Shown: positions 25,068 to 33,038, counted from the stretch's first letter. The stretch: DNA of 64,000 bases from an uncultured Capnocytophaga sp. (GCF_937936315.1 NZ_CALGWU010000006.1:1-64000); one strand, 5' to 3'. Numbers and translations are program-made. Notes: generated by a model not told the origin, from the letters alone.

Positions 25068-25601
25068 ATGAAACATTTTAATAATTATATAAAGTATGTA
25101 TTGCTAATATCATTGGCTATTGGTTGCAGGAACAAACAAGAGCGCAACATTGAGTTTATGCCCGATATGTATGAGAGTCCTGCTTATAAAACTTATGAAG
25201 TTGCTCCGCTCTCTCCTCCTGAACACACTGTGAAAAGAGGTGAGTTGCCCTATAGCTACCCCAATACTATTGAAGGTTATGAGCAAGCCAAAACTCAATT
25301 GCAAAACCCTTTAGCAACTGATTCCTTACAACAAACTCAAAACCTCACCAATGGCAAAGCACTTTACGACATCTATTGCGCGCTCTGTCACGGTGAGAAA
25401 GGTGATGGCAAAGGAATTTTAGTACAAAGGGAAAAGTTTTTTGGAGTGCCTAATTATAAAAATCGGGATTTTACGGAGGGGAGTATCTATCACGTAATTT
25501 ACTACGGACGCAATGCTATGCCCGCTTTTGCCACCCAACTCAGTGAGAAAGAACGTTGGCAAGTAACAATGTACGTAGAACAGATAAGAGGTAAGAGATA
25601 A
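25068..25601 (+). CDS. actE: Alternative complex III monoheme cytochrome c subunit ActE
   Basis: 177 residues. A lipoprotein signal (LLISLAIGC, Cys about 21) anchors it to the membrane. The extracytoplasmic domain begins with EFMPDMYESPAYKTYE, typical of ActE, and has one heme site CALCHGEKGDGKG (Cys 104) with a probable axial Met in NAMPAFATQLSEKERWQV. It would receive electrons from ActA and pass them to an oxidase or soluble cytochrome. Start and stop both lie in heptad arrays. The length is normal for ActE. Confidence 0.88.
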   Translation: MKHFNNYIKYVLLISLAIGCRNKQERNIEFMPDMYESPAYKTYEVAPLSPPEHTVKRGELPYSYPNTIEGYEQAKTQLQNPLATDSLQQTQNLTNGKALYDIYCALCHGEKGDGKGILVQREKFFGVPNYKNRDFTEGSIYHVIYYGRNAMPAFATQLSEKERWQVTMYVEQIRGKR

Positions 25602-25606
25602 GAAGT
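25581..25606 (+). repeat. Heptad array between actE and actF
   Basis: CAGATAA, GAGGTAA, GAGATAA, GAAGT: TAA at 25585, 25592 and 25599 (the real stop), closing all three frames 5 bp before the next ATG. Confidence 0.8.
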
Positions 25607-26368
25607 ATGAGCATATTGTTTTTAACATATTCAATTCTATTGTTTATAGCGCTTACGTTAGTAGGGGTATTGGTATTTTATGCCATCAACAAAGTTACGC
25701 ACGCTGAGTGGGCTATGAGTTTGTACCCTATAATGAAGCATATCACAACACCTTTGTGGTTGGTGTTATTAGTTTCGTTAGGGGTGCTGTATGCAGTGCA
25801 TCGCGAACCTTATTTTATGTTGCGTGCTGTGGGCTATATGGCAGTATGGGTGGGGTATTGCCATACTTTAAAAAAGTTTAAGAGTTTAACGCCTCACGTA
25901 CTATTCTTAGTCATTTTCTTTCTTACCGAAACTCCAATGGCGTGGGATTGGTTTTTGAGTCTCACTCCCGAATGGCACAGCACCCTCTTTGCGTGGCAGT
26001 TGCTCAGCAGTTTTCTGCTCTCAGGTATTGCGCTCATTACCTTATTTAGCAAGCCAGAACACTATTCTGATTTAGGCAAATACCTCTTTGGATTCTCTAT
26101 TTTTTGGGCGTATTTGTGGTTCTCACAATATATGCTGATATGGTATGCCAATATCCCTGAAGAAACTATTTATTACCAAACCCTTCTTAGCAAAGGTTAT
26201 GGAGAGGCAATTGTAGCAATGCTCATTCTCAGTTTTGTGCTACCTTTTCTCATTTTGCTTTCCTCACGAGCCAAACAAAAAAAGCTGCTCCTTTTTGGAA
26301 CAGCTATCTTTATATTATTAGGGCAATACCTCAATTTTTATTTAATGGTAATGCCGTTTGTAAAATAA
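25607..26368 (+). CDS. actF: Alternative complex III membrane subunit ActF, shortened
   Basis: 253 residues with about seven membrane helices; related ActF proteins have roughly 400-450 residues and about ten helices. The diagnostic blocks survive: ETPMAWDWFLSLTPEWHSTLFAWQ, HYSDLGKYLFGFSIFWAYLWFSQY and MLIWYANIPEETIYY. Missing are the N-terminal extension with the first helix and parts of the middle and C-terminus. No frameshift is seen around it, so the compact form appears stable rather than broken. It ends the act operon. No cytochrome oxidase genes follow, although these often accompany act operons. Confidence 0.8.
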   Translation: MSILFLTYSILLFIALTLVGVLVFYAINKVTHAEWAMSLYPIMKHITTPLWLVLLVSLGVLYAVHREPYFMLRAVGYMAVWVGYCHTLKKFKSLTPHVLFLVIFFLTETPMAWDWFLSLTPEWHSTLFAWQLLSSFLLSGIALITLFSKPEHYSDLGKYLFGFSIFWAYLWFSQYMLIWYANIPEETIYYQTLLSKGYGEAIVAMLILSFVLPFLILLSSRAKQKKLLLFGTAIFILLGQYLNFYLMVMPFVK

Positions 26369-26372
26369 TTTG

Positions 26373-26444
26373 TGACCACAAGGGGACTCGAACCTCTATC
26401 TTCAGAACCGGAATCTGACATTCTATCCATTGAACTATGCGGCC
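26373..26444 (-). tRNA. tRNA-Arg (CCG)
   Basis: The minus strand folds into a cloverleaf: acceptor GGCCGCA pairing with TGTGGTC, D arm, anticodon stem TCAGA/TCTGA with loop TTCCGGT (anticodon CCG), and T loop TTCGAGT. CCA is not encoded. One mismatch lies in the T stem and two G-T pairs in the acceptor. It is convergent with the act operon. Confidence 0.88.
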
Positions 26445-26466
26445 CTTCTTATTAAAATATATACTA

Positions 26467-26916
26467 CTATGACAATAATTTCTTCACAATATCCGAAATC
26501 AATTTGCCCTCGGCTTTACCTGCTAATTGCTTAGTTGCTGCGCCCATTACCTTGCCCATATCCTTAGGGGTTGTAGCACCTACTTGGGCAATAATGCCTT
26601 TCAACGCTTCTTCTACTTCGGCTTCACTGAGCTGAGCTGGCAAGAATTTCTCTATCACTGCCATTTGTGCCAATTCAGGTTCGGCTAAATCATTGCGACC
26701 TTGCTGGGTGTAGAGCGCGGCGCTATCTTTGCGCTGTTTTACTAATTTTTGCAAGAGTTTGAGCTCGTCGGCTTCCGATAATTCTTCAGAGGCTCCTGCT
26801 TCGGTTCTGGCTAACAATATAGCCGATTTGATGGCTCTTAGCGATTCTAAAGCTACCGTATCTTTGGCTTTCATCGCTTCTTTGAGCGCTTCCATTACTT
26901 TAGTTTGTAAACTCAT
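26467..26916 (-). CDS. GatB/YqeY domain-containing protein
   Basis: 149 residues, cytosolic. MSLQTKVMEALKEAMKAKDTVALESLRAIKSAI at the start, LLQKLVKQRKDSAALYTQQGR, EKFLPAQLSEAEVEEAL and GKVMGAATKQLAGKAEGKLIS are the YqeY blocks. The fold matches the tail domain of GatB, which binds tRNA during transamidation; the free-standing protein has no proven function, although tRNA binding is likely. The length is normal. A minus-strand -7 box TACTTTTG (26947-26940) lies 24 bp before the ATG. Confidence 0.88.
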   Translation of the reverse strand: MSLQTKVMEALKEAMKAKDTVALESLRAIKSAILLARTEAGASEELSEADELKLLQKLVKQRKDSAALYTQQGRNDLAEPELAQMAVIEKFLPAQLSEAEVEEALKGIIAQVGATTPKDMGKVMGAATKQLAGKAEGKLISDIVKKLLS

Positions 26917-26939
26917 AATTCATTTAGTGTTTTGTGGGG

Positions 26940-26947
26940 CAAAAGTA
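26940..26947 (-). promoter_or_regulatory. -7 box of the YqeY-like gene
   Basis: Minus-strand TACTTTTG, 24 bp before the ATG at 26916. Confidence 0.5.
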
Positions 26948-26986
26948 AAGCAATATTTCTAAATTGCCAACAGTTCTCCCCTATTT

Positions 26987-27556
26987 TTATTTCCAACGAA
27001 GGGTTTCCATTATGCGGCGCATATCTCTCTGCAAATAATCACTCGCTGGTTGTACCGAGTCGTAATTAGGTTCTACATTAAAATAAATAGACCCCGAGAT
27101 AAAGTGTTTCAAACTATCGGTAGCGTAAAACTGTGATTGTGAAGCCGCATTGCCATATACTTGATAGAACATACCATATACTTTGGTCGTATCGTTCACA
27201 AAAGTGGTGGCTGCAATATTATCGGCTTTTACGGTGTGCTTATAAGTGAAGTTCTGTGCATCGGTGAGGAGTTTGCGTATATTGCCATCTACATTTTTAT
27301 AAGTGAGGTAGATAGTTGCCTTCATCGCTGGATAATTGATATTCACATCACAAGAATTGGCTTTGTGTTCTATAGACGAAAGGGTGTTTGCCTCAAAAGT
27401 AAACGGACAGTTAGGCAAATCGGCTACAGAGCTATAAGCTGCTTGCGGATAATCCAAACGAAGTCCGCCTTTAGGTTTAGGTAAAATATCGGTGGCACAG
27501 GCGGCTATTGAAAGCGCCCCAATAAAGATTAAAATGCTGTATATAAATGTTTTCAT
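26987..27556 (-). CDS. gldD: Gliding motility lipoprotein GldD
   Basis: 189 residues from the ATG at 27556; five residues upstream in the longer frame precede a normal lipoprotein signal and are dropped. The lipobox LSIAAC puts the lipid on Cys 20. PKPKGGLRLDYPQAAY, NCPFTFEANTLSSIEHK, YPAMKATIYLTYKNVDGN, DAQNFTYKHTVKADNI and KVYGMFYQVYGNAASQSQFYATDSLKHFISGS are the GldD family blocks. GldD is an envelope lipoprotein needed for gliding and secretion-system-9 function in Flavobacterium. In other flavobacteria gldD commonly neighbours gldE; gldE is not seen in this window. Confidence 0.92.
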   Translation of the reverse strand: MKTFIYSILIFIGALSIAACATDILPKPKGGLRLDYPQAAYSSVADLPNCPFTFEANTLSSIEHKANSCDVNINYPAMKATIYLTYKNVDGNIRKLLTDAQNFTYKHTVKADNIAATTFVNDTTKVYGMFYQVYGNAASQSQFYATDSLKHFISGSIYFNVEPNYDSVQPASDYLQRDMRRIMETLRWK

Positions 27557-27569
27557 CGGAATCAATAAC

Positions 27570-27600
27570 AAAAAACCTCAGCGCAACTGCTAAGGTTTTC
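27570..27600 (-). terminator. Terminator between the Cys/Lys-repeat gene and gldD
   Basis: AAAACCTTAGCAGTTGCGCTGAGGTTTTTT on the minus strand folds as a stem of AACCTNAGC with its complement around a 6-base loop, followed by a T run. Confidence 0.75.
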
Positions 27601-27630
27601 CAGTAATTTTAAAATTTATATAATGAGAAA

Positions 27631-27951
27631 CTATTTAGCTTCTGCATTTTCGGCTTTGTGCTCGCCGTCTTTTTTGCAGCAAGATTTCTTTTTACCATCT
27701 TTGCTGCACTCTTTTTTGTCGGCTTCTTTACCGTCTTTTTTGCAGCAAGATTTTTTCTTACCATCTTTGCTACATTCTTTTTTCTCGCCGTCTTTATCGC
27801 AAGATTTTTTCACTTTCACACCACCGTTACCATCTTGGTCTACGATAAGAGATTTAGCTACTTTATTGAGATTAAGGGTCATAGCCCCTGCGTTAGCACT
27901 GAACGCGAACATAGCAAATGCTACAAGCATCATTTTAAAAGTGTTCTTCAT
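27631..27951 (-). CDS. Secreted Cys/Lys-repeat peptide
   Basis: 106 residues. A signal peptide (about 1-22, ...FSANAGA) is followed by TLNLNKVAKSLIVDQDGNGG, where DQDGNGG resembles an EF-hand calcium loop. The rest is a strongly basic, Cys-rich region with two near-identical copies of KKECSKDGKKKSCCKKDG. The mature product would carry seven Cys residues and over 30 Lys. No known family is certain; similar Lys/Cys-rich exported proteins occur in flavobacteria. Metal binding or disulfide crosslinking on the envelope is a guess. The opposite strand also has an open frame (27623-28051), but it lacks a signal and is a shadow of the repeats. Confidence 0.7.
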   Translation of the reverse strand: MKNTFKMMLVAFAMFAFSANAGAMTLNLNKVAKSLIVDQDGNGGVKVKKSCDKDGEKKECSKDGKKKSCCKKDGKEADKKECSKDGKKKSCCKKDGEHKAENAEAK

Positions 27952-27988
27952 ACAATATATTTATTTAGTTATTAATTTTTTTTCAATG

Positions 27989-28678
27989 TTAAGAGCGTAT
28001 GGTAAAACCTATTCCTGCTACAGCGATTTTCACTCCTTCGATAGTGGATAACTGTTCGCAACAATGGGAGAGTGTAGCCCCTGTGGTGATAAGGTCATCG
28101 ATGAGCAGTATATGTTTGTTTTTTAGCTTTTCAGGATGCTGTAACACAAATATATGTTCGCTTTCTTCCAAACGCCGCCACGATATTTTTCTGGTTTGAG
28201 TAGTATTAGCAGTAACCTTTAGCAACACATCATCTACATAGCTCACTCCTAATACCTTAGCAACTGTTTTAGCTAATAAAGCCACTTGGTTGTAACCTCT
28301 TTTCTTTAGTTTATCACGGTGCAAAGGCACGGGGATTACCACTTCTACTAACTGATAGAGAGGCGATTGAGAGAGCCTATTACCCAGCCAATTGCCAAGC
28401 CACTCGCCTATTTGTTCTTCACCTCTGTACTTGAGATGATGTATCAAATGTTGTGCCACACTACCTTTTTGAAAGTAAAATAATGTCATTGCGGCTGTAA
28501 TATCATTCTGTAGCGAGAGCAGTTGCATTACCTCATTATCCGCTTGCAAGTGAAAATGAGTTTCCTCTAAATCTCTGCTGCAATCTCGGCACAAAAAGCG
28601 TTCTTCCTCTTTCAGCATTTTGCCACAAGCCCTGCAGTAATGAGGGGTAAAAACCGACAATAAATCTGATAGTATCAT
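27989..28678 (-). CDS. comF: ComF family phosphoribosyltransferase-like protein
   Basis: 229 residues. An N-terminal zinc-ribbon (CRACGKML, then CRDCSRDL) leads to a type I phosphoribosyltransferase fold: LIHHLKYRGEEQIGEWLG, VVIPVPLHRDKLKKRGYNQ and the PRPP loop HILLIDDLITTGATL. ComF helps take up transforming DNA in several bacteria, but its enzymatic activity is unproven. The length is normal. It diverges from the glycyl-tRNA synthetase gene, with its own -7 box at 28756-28749. Confidence 0.88.
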   Translation of the reverse strand: MILSDLLSVFTPHYCRACGKMLKEEERFLCRDCSRDLEETHFHLQADNEVMQLLSLQNDITAAMTLFYFQKGSVAQHLIHHLKYRGEEQIGEWLGNWLGNRLSQSPLYQLVEVVIPVPLHRDKLKKRGYNQVALLAKTVAKVLGVSYVDDVLLKVTANTTQTRKISWRRLEESEHIFVLQHPEKLKNKHILLIDDLITTGATLSHCCEQLSTIEGVKIAVAGIGFTIRS

Positions 28679-28748
28679 AGTTTTAGTTTTAGAGGTTATA
28701 GGTTCGTGATTCGTTAGCTAAAAAACACAATTACAACAACTTTTTCGG

Positions 28749-28787
28749 CAAAGATACTCCTTTTTCCAAAAAATAATAGTACCTTTG
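28749..28787. promoter_or_regulatory. Divergent promoters of comF and glyS
   Basis: Minus-strand TATCTTTG (28756-28749) faces comF; plus-strand TACCTTTG (28780-28787) faces glyS, 64 bp before its ATG. Confidence 0.6.
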
Positions 28788-28851
28788 TCCAATTATTTTC
28801 AATCTCAAACGAAACTCAATCTATTTTTATAACTGAAAATCAATTGAATAT

Positions 28852-30402
28852 ATGGCAAATACAGACGATCAATTCAAAAAAGTTATTGCTCACGCCAAAG
28901 AATATGGCTTTATTTTTCCATCCAGTGAAATCTACGACGGACTTGGTGCCGTGTACGATTACGGTCAGAATGGCGTTGAACTCAAAAAGAATATCCGCGA
29001 ATATTGGTGGCGCGCAATGGTGCAGATGAATGAGAACATTGTGGGTATCGATGCTGCTATTTTTATGCACCCTACTACGTGGAAGGCTTCTGGGCACGTG
29101 GATGCTTTCAACGACCCACTGATTGATAACAAAGACTCTAAAAAACGCTACCGCGCCGATGTGCTCGTAGAAGATTACGTAGCCAAACTCGACGATAAAA
29201 TTGAAAAAGAAATTGCTAAAGCTCAAAAACGTTTTGGCGATGCTTTTGACCGCGAGCAGTTTGTAACTACCAATCCTCGTGTGTTAGAATACAAACAACG
29301 CGGTGAAGAAATATTACACCGCTTGGGCAAATCGCTTGAGAAAGAAGACCTCGCCGATGTAAAAGCCCTTATCGAAGAACTCGAAATTGCCGACCCCGAA
29401 ACAGGTTCTCGCAACTGGACAGATGTAAAACAGTTCAACCTAATGTTCGGCACCAAAATAGGCGCCTCTGCCGATGCCTCTATGGATTTATACTTGCGCC
29501 CCGAAACCGCTCAGGGTATTTTTGTAAACTTCCTCAACGTACAAAAATCTGGACGTATGAAAATTCCCTTCGGGATTGCCCAAACAGGTAAAGCCTTCCG
29601 CAACGAGATTGTGGCGCGCCAATTTATCTTCCGTATGCGCGAGTTTGAACAAATGGAAATGCAATTCTTCATCAAACCAGGTACCCAACAACAATGGTAT
29701 GAGTATTGGAAAGAAACCCGCCTCAAATGGCACTTATCGCTCGGTATGGGTGAAGAAAACTATCGTTACCATCCACACGAAAAGCTCGCCCACTACGCCG
29801 ATGCAGCTTGCGACATTGAATTCCGTTTCCCATTTGGTTTCAAAGAATTAGAAGGTATCCACTCTCGTACTAATTTCGACCTCGGTAATCACGAAAAGTA
29901 TTCAGGTAAAAAAATGCAATACTTTGACCCTGAAGAGAAAGTGAGCTACACCCCTTATGTACTCGAAACTTCTATCGGGCTCGACCGTATGTTCCTTGCG
30001 GTATTCTCTAACTCATTGCAAGAAGAAGCGTTAGAAGGAGGAGATACTCGCACCGTATTGCGCTTGCCTTTTGTGTTGGCTCCTACCAAAGTAGCCGTAT
30101 TGCCATTGCTCAAAAAAGACGGACTTCCAGAAGTTGCCGAGCAAATAGTAAACGAGCTAAAATACGATTTCAATGTAGCTTACGACGAAAAAGATGCCGT
30201 AGGTCGCCGTTATCGTCGCCAAGATGCTGTAGGTACACCTTTCTGTGTAACTGTTGATCACCAAACTTTGGAAGACAACACTGTTACTTTGCGCCACCGC
30301 GACACTATGGAGCAAGTGCGCATTGCCATCCCTGAATTGCGCGCTGCAATCGCCAAAGAAGTGGATATGCGCAATTGGCTACACAAATTAGATAAGAAGT
30401 AA
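28852..30402 (+). CDS. glyS: Glycyl-tRNA synthetase (single-chain class II)
   Basis: 516 residues, the alpha2 type of glycyl-tRNA synthetase. It attaches glycine to tRNA-Gly. FIFPSSEIYDGLGAVYDYGQNG opens the catalytic core (motif 1 region); FGTKIGASADASMDLYLRPETAQG and IAQTGKAFRNEIVARQFIFRMREFEQMEMQFF form motif 2; YVLETSIGLDRMFLAVF is motif 3. The C-terminal domain (LAPTKVAVLPLL, VAYDEKDAVGRRYRRQDAVGTPFC) binds the anticodon. The length is typical. The last residues DKK and the stop are heptad-encoded. Confidence 0.95.
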   Translation: MANTDDQFKKVIAHAKEYGFIFPSSEIYDGLGAVYDYGQNGVELKKNIREYWWRAMVQMNENIVGIDAAIFMHPTTWKASGHVDAFNDPLIDNKDSKKRYRADVLVEDYVAKLDDKIEKEIAKAQKRFGDAFDREQFVTTNPRVLEYKQRGEEILHRLGKSLEKEDLADVKALIEELEIADPETGSRNWTDVKQFNLMFGTKIGASADASMDLYLRPETAQGIFVNFLNVQKSGRMKIPFGIAQTGKAFRNEIVARQFIFRMREFEQMEMQFFIKPGTQQQWYEYWKETRLKWHLSLGMGEENYRYHPHEKLAHYADAACDIEFRFPFGFKELEGIHSRTNFDLGNHEKYSGKKMQYFDPEEKVSYTPYVLETSIGLDRMFLAVFSNSLQEEALEGGDTRTVLRLPFVLAPTKVAVLPLLKKDGLPEVAEQIVNELKYDFNVAYDEKDAVGRRYRRQDAVGTPFCVTVDHQTLEDNTVTLRHRDTMEQVRIAIPELRAAIAKEVDMRNWLHKLDKK

Positions 30403-30420
30403 GAGATAAGAGGTAAGAAA
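30391..30420 (+). repeat. Heptad array after glyS
   Basis: TAGATAA, GAAGTAA, GAGATAA, GAGGTAA, GAAA: TAA at 30393, 30400 (the real stop), 30407 and 30414, covering all frames, directly before the ATG of the broken PAS gene. Confidence 0.8.
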
Positions 30421-31023
30421 ATGACTGAAAATCCAACAATTAAACGCCCTGATCCTATAGATGAAGAAGTGTTGTGGGATAAAACCACTACCCTGATGAG
30501 TCGCACTAACAAGCACGGGCATATAATGGAAACTAATAAGGCATTTCAGGAAGTATCAGGTTATAGTGAGGCTGAGTTATACAACCAGCCTCATAGCCTT
30601 ATCCGCCACCCCGATATGCCCAAAAGTGGTTTTCAAAATACTGTAGGAAAACCTCAAAGGGCGTAACAACTTCCACGCTATCATTAAGAATCTCTCTAAA
30701 AGCGGACGTTATTATTGGGTAATCACCAATTTTCAAATTGTACGTGATGAACACGATGAGATTACTGCCTTTGTATCATACCGCAAAGCATTGTCTAAAG
30801 CACTCATCAGTAAGCATATAGCTCCTTTGTACGAACGACTCTTAAAGATTGAAAAAGCCAATGGTTTGGAAGTAAGCGAACGCTATTCAACGGCTTTTTG
30901 GAAGACCGCAAAACTACCTACGATGCTTTCATTCGACAGTTACTCAAAGAAAACGCTGAAGAAATCAAAGCCTTCTACAACAACGAAAACACTGATAGTT
31001 TTTTGAATGATTTGATTCGATAA
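30421..31023 (+). pseudogene. PAS-domain sensor protein, two frameshifts
   Basis: The first 76 codons read MTENPTIKRPDPIDEEVLWDK ... NKAFQEVSGYSEAELYNQPH and RHPDMPKSGF, an Aer-like PAS domain. Near 30645 the frame breaks: the expected V-W-E-N-L-K-G continues two bases out of step as LKGRNNFHAIIKNLSKSGRYYWVITNF. Near 30886 one more base is missing (RYFNGFLEDRKTTYDAFIRQ in the other frame), and the protein then runs to the TAA at 31021. Restoring both would give about 200 residues, a cytoplasmic PAS protein of the kind that senses redox or oxygen. As read it is inactive. Two lesions make sequencing error less likely, but it should be kept in mind. Confidence 0.75.
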
Positions 31024-31037
31024 CCTAATAAATATCA

Positions 31038-31105
31038 GTTGATTATAAATCAACAGACGCGTCTGCTGATTTAGACACACCTAAATCGTCACTCGTGAGT
31101 GACGA
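31038..31105. repeat. Cluster of three palindromes upstream of the YhcG-type pseudogene
   Basis: GTTGATT-ATA-AATCAAC (31038-31054); a near-perfect 26-bp palindrome centred on ACGCGT (31047-31072, 12 of 13 pairs); and TCGTCACTC-GT-GAGTGACGA (31086-31105). They could be operators, recombination sites or transcript hairpins. Confidence 0.55.
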
Positions 31106-31942
31106 ATTAGCTGTTGCAAACACTTCTATTAAAATTGAGGAGTTAGAACAATTGTTATCTTCAATTCGGTACTCACCACAAGTACCAAATTACAAAGAAT
31201 GGTTTGTCGAGGCTTTCTTAAACATCGGTTTCTCGCATCATAAACTTATTTTAACAACAGTAAAAGATTTAGAAGAGCGAATATTCTACATAGAATTATC
31301 TATAAAAGAACAATTGTCATTTCGAGCCTTACAAAAAGCTATTAAATCCGATGAATTTCACCATAGGGGTGCTCTTCCTAATAATTTTGTACAAACACTT
31401 CCTTCAGCTCAGCAAGCACTCAAAGCTGTGAGTATGTTTAAAGACTCTTATTTATTGGATTTTATCAATGTTGAGGAGTTGGGCGTGAGAGATATTGAAG
31501 ATATAGATGAGCGCGTTGTAGAACAACAGATTGTACAAAATGTAAAAAAGTTTATAATGCTTTTGGCTATGATTTTGCTTTCTTAGGCAATCAGTTTAGA
31601 GTAGAAGCTTTAGGACATACACATATTATTGACTTATTATTTTACCATCGTGAACTTGCTTGTTTGGTAGCTATTGAACTGAAAACAGGTGATTTTAAAA
31701 CAGCTTATTTAGGACAAATGAATGGCTATTTAACTGTATTAGATGATTTTGTTCGCAAACCTAACGAAAATCCCAGCATTGGTATTATCCTTTGTCGTGA
31801 AGCCGACCAGCCTTATGTGCAATATATTGTTCGTAATTACGACAAGCCAATGGGGGTTGCTACTTTTAAAACAGCAGACGAAATGCCTGAAAAATTGCGT
31901 AAAACCCTCCCTCCTATTGAAGAATTAAAGAAACTTTTATAA
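31095..31942 (+). pseudogene. YhcG-type (DUF1016) PD-(D/E)xK nuclease, frameshifted
   Basis: The first open piece (31095-31586, GTG start) contains YIELSIKEQLSFRALQKAI, FKDSYLLDFINVEELG and the start of a nuclease domain; the second (to 31942) continues one base out of frame with FLGNQFRVEALGHTHIIDLLFYHRELACLVAIELKTGDFKTAYLGQMNGYL, the conserved D...ExK core, and PNENPSIGIILCRE. One base is missing near 31558. The N-terminus seems incomplete too, since no good ATG is available. YhcG proteins are nuclease-fold proteins often near restriction specificity genes or other defence loci; none is seen here. It is probably inactive. Confidence 0.75.
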
Positions 31943-31946
31943 ATAA

Positions 31947-32984
31947 ATGAAATACTTTTTACTTTCACTGTTTCTCTTTCCCCTCTTTCCTGCTATAGCG
32001 CAGGAAAACGACTCTATTCCTCAAGCTACATTGGATAGTATTACAGATGCTTTGCAAGGCACCCACCCATCTGATATAGAGGTATCGGGCAGGCAATACA
32101 AAATCAATGATCAGCTAACCTATATATACCAAAAGCCGCGTTTTGTGGATATCTTCAACAAGATACCGCATAATATAGGAAAATCGGCGGTGGAGATGGT
32201 GTCTAAACCAAATTATCCTTACGGATTGGCAGCTATTGGTGCTACTGCGGCACTTATTCCTGCCGACCCTTGGCTCATTAGAGAAAGTAGAAATTTGGGT
32301 GAGAATTTAGGACTAAATGAAGCGCATACTTATAAGAAGTTAGGCTTTTTAAAAATCGTTCCCGCCGATGTAAATTCTGCTTTATACTTCATAGGAAATG
32401 GTACTACTTTTATCATCATCAGTGGGGGGATGGCTACCTATGGACTCATCACAGGTGATTATCGCGCCAAAAGTACTGCTATGCAGATATTAGAAAGTAT
32501 TATCGTATCAGGGGCTTTTGTGCAACCTATCAAACGACTCACAGGGCGCGAGAGTCCGTTTATTACGGCTAACGATGGGCGTTGGCACAGCCATTGGACG
32601 TTTGCTCCCAGCTTTAAAGCCTATCAAGAGGATACGCCTCACTACGATGCAATGCCTTCAGGACACCTCACTACAGCAATGTCCGCACTCACAGTGATTG
32701 CGGAAAACTATCCCGATTACAAATGGATAAAGCCCGTAGGTTACACTGCTTTAGGTTTAATGTGCTACGAGATGATGCAAAGTAAAGTACACTGGGCTTC
32801 CGACTACCCTATCGCCCTATTTGTGGGGTATATCACTGGTAAAACGATTGCTAACAGACGTATTACTAAAGTAAAAACAGAAGAAGTAAATGCTCTCAAC
32901 CCTAAAAAATATCATTGGGAATTTAGCACTTCTAATACTTGGGACGGCTATCAGTTAGTAGGGGTAAATATTAGATTTAGATAA
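31947..32984 (+). CDS. PAP2-family phosphatase, exported
   Basis: 345 residues. A signal peptide (about 1-19, ...PAIA before QEN) leads to a membrane or periplasmic phosphatase of the PAP2 type: motif 1 KRLTGRESP, motif 2 MPSGHLTTAMSAL, motif 3 SKVHWASDYP with the nucleophilic His. Such enzymes remove phosphate from undecaprenyl-pyrophosphate, phosphatidate or lipid A; the substrate cannot be told. The C-terminus ends in a beta-strand-like NIRFR, which with the signal suggests outer-membrane association. The stop codon lies in a heptad array and a terminator follows. Confidence 0.85.
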   Translation: MKYFLLSLFLFPLFPAIAQENDSIPQATLDSITDALQGTHPSDIEVSGRQYKINDQLTYIYQKPRFVDIFNKIPHNIGKSAVEMVSKPNYPYGLAAIGATAALIPADPWLIRESRNLGENLGLNEAHTYKKLGFLKIVPADVNSALYFIGNGTTFIIISGGMATYGLITGDYRAKSTAMQILESIIVSGAFVQPIKRLTGRESPFITANDGRWHSHWTFAPSFKAYQEDTPHYDAMPSGHLTTAMSALTVIAENYPDYKWIKPVGYTALGLMCYEMMQSKVHWASDYPIALFVGYITGKTIANRRITKVKTEEVNALNPKKYHWEFSTSNTWDGYQLVGVNIRFR

Positions 32985-33000
32985 GAGGTAAGAGATAAGA
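32978..33000 (+). repeat. Heptad array supplying the PAP2 gene stop
   Basis: TAGATAA, GAGGTAA, GAGATAA, G: TAA at 32982 (the real stop), 32989 and 32996. Confidence 0.7.
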
Positions 33001-33038
33001 AAAAAGCTGTTCAGCGGGTGCTGAACAGCTTTTTTTGT
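33000..33038. terminator. Bidirectional terminator between the PAP2 and ric genes
   Basis: AAAAAGCTGTTCAGC, 4-base loop, GCTGAACAGCTTTTTTT; flanking A and T runs on both sides. Confidence 0.88.

Noticed and set aside
27623..28051. Plus-strand frame of 142 codons over the Cys/Lys-repeat gene
   Set aside because: It is the complement of the repeat gene; it lacks a signal or family match, while the minus strand has a normal signal peptide and a terminator.
31947..32984. PAP2 protein as lipid A phosphatase (LpxE/LpxF)
   Set aside because: The three PAP2 motifs do not tell the substrate; no lipid A genes are adjacent.
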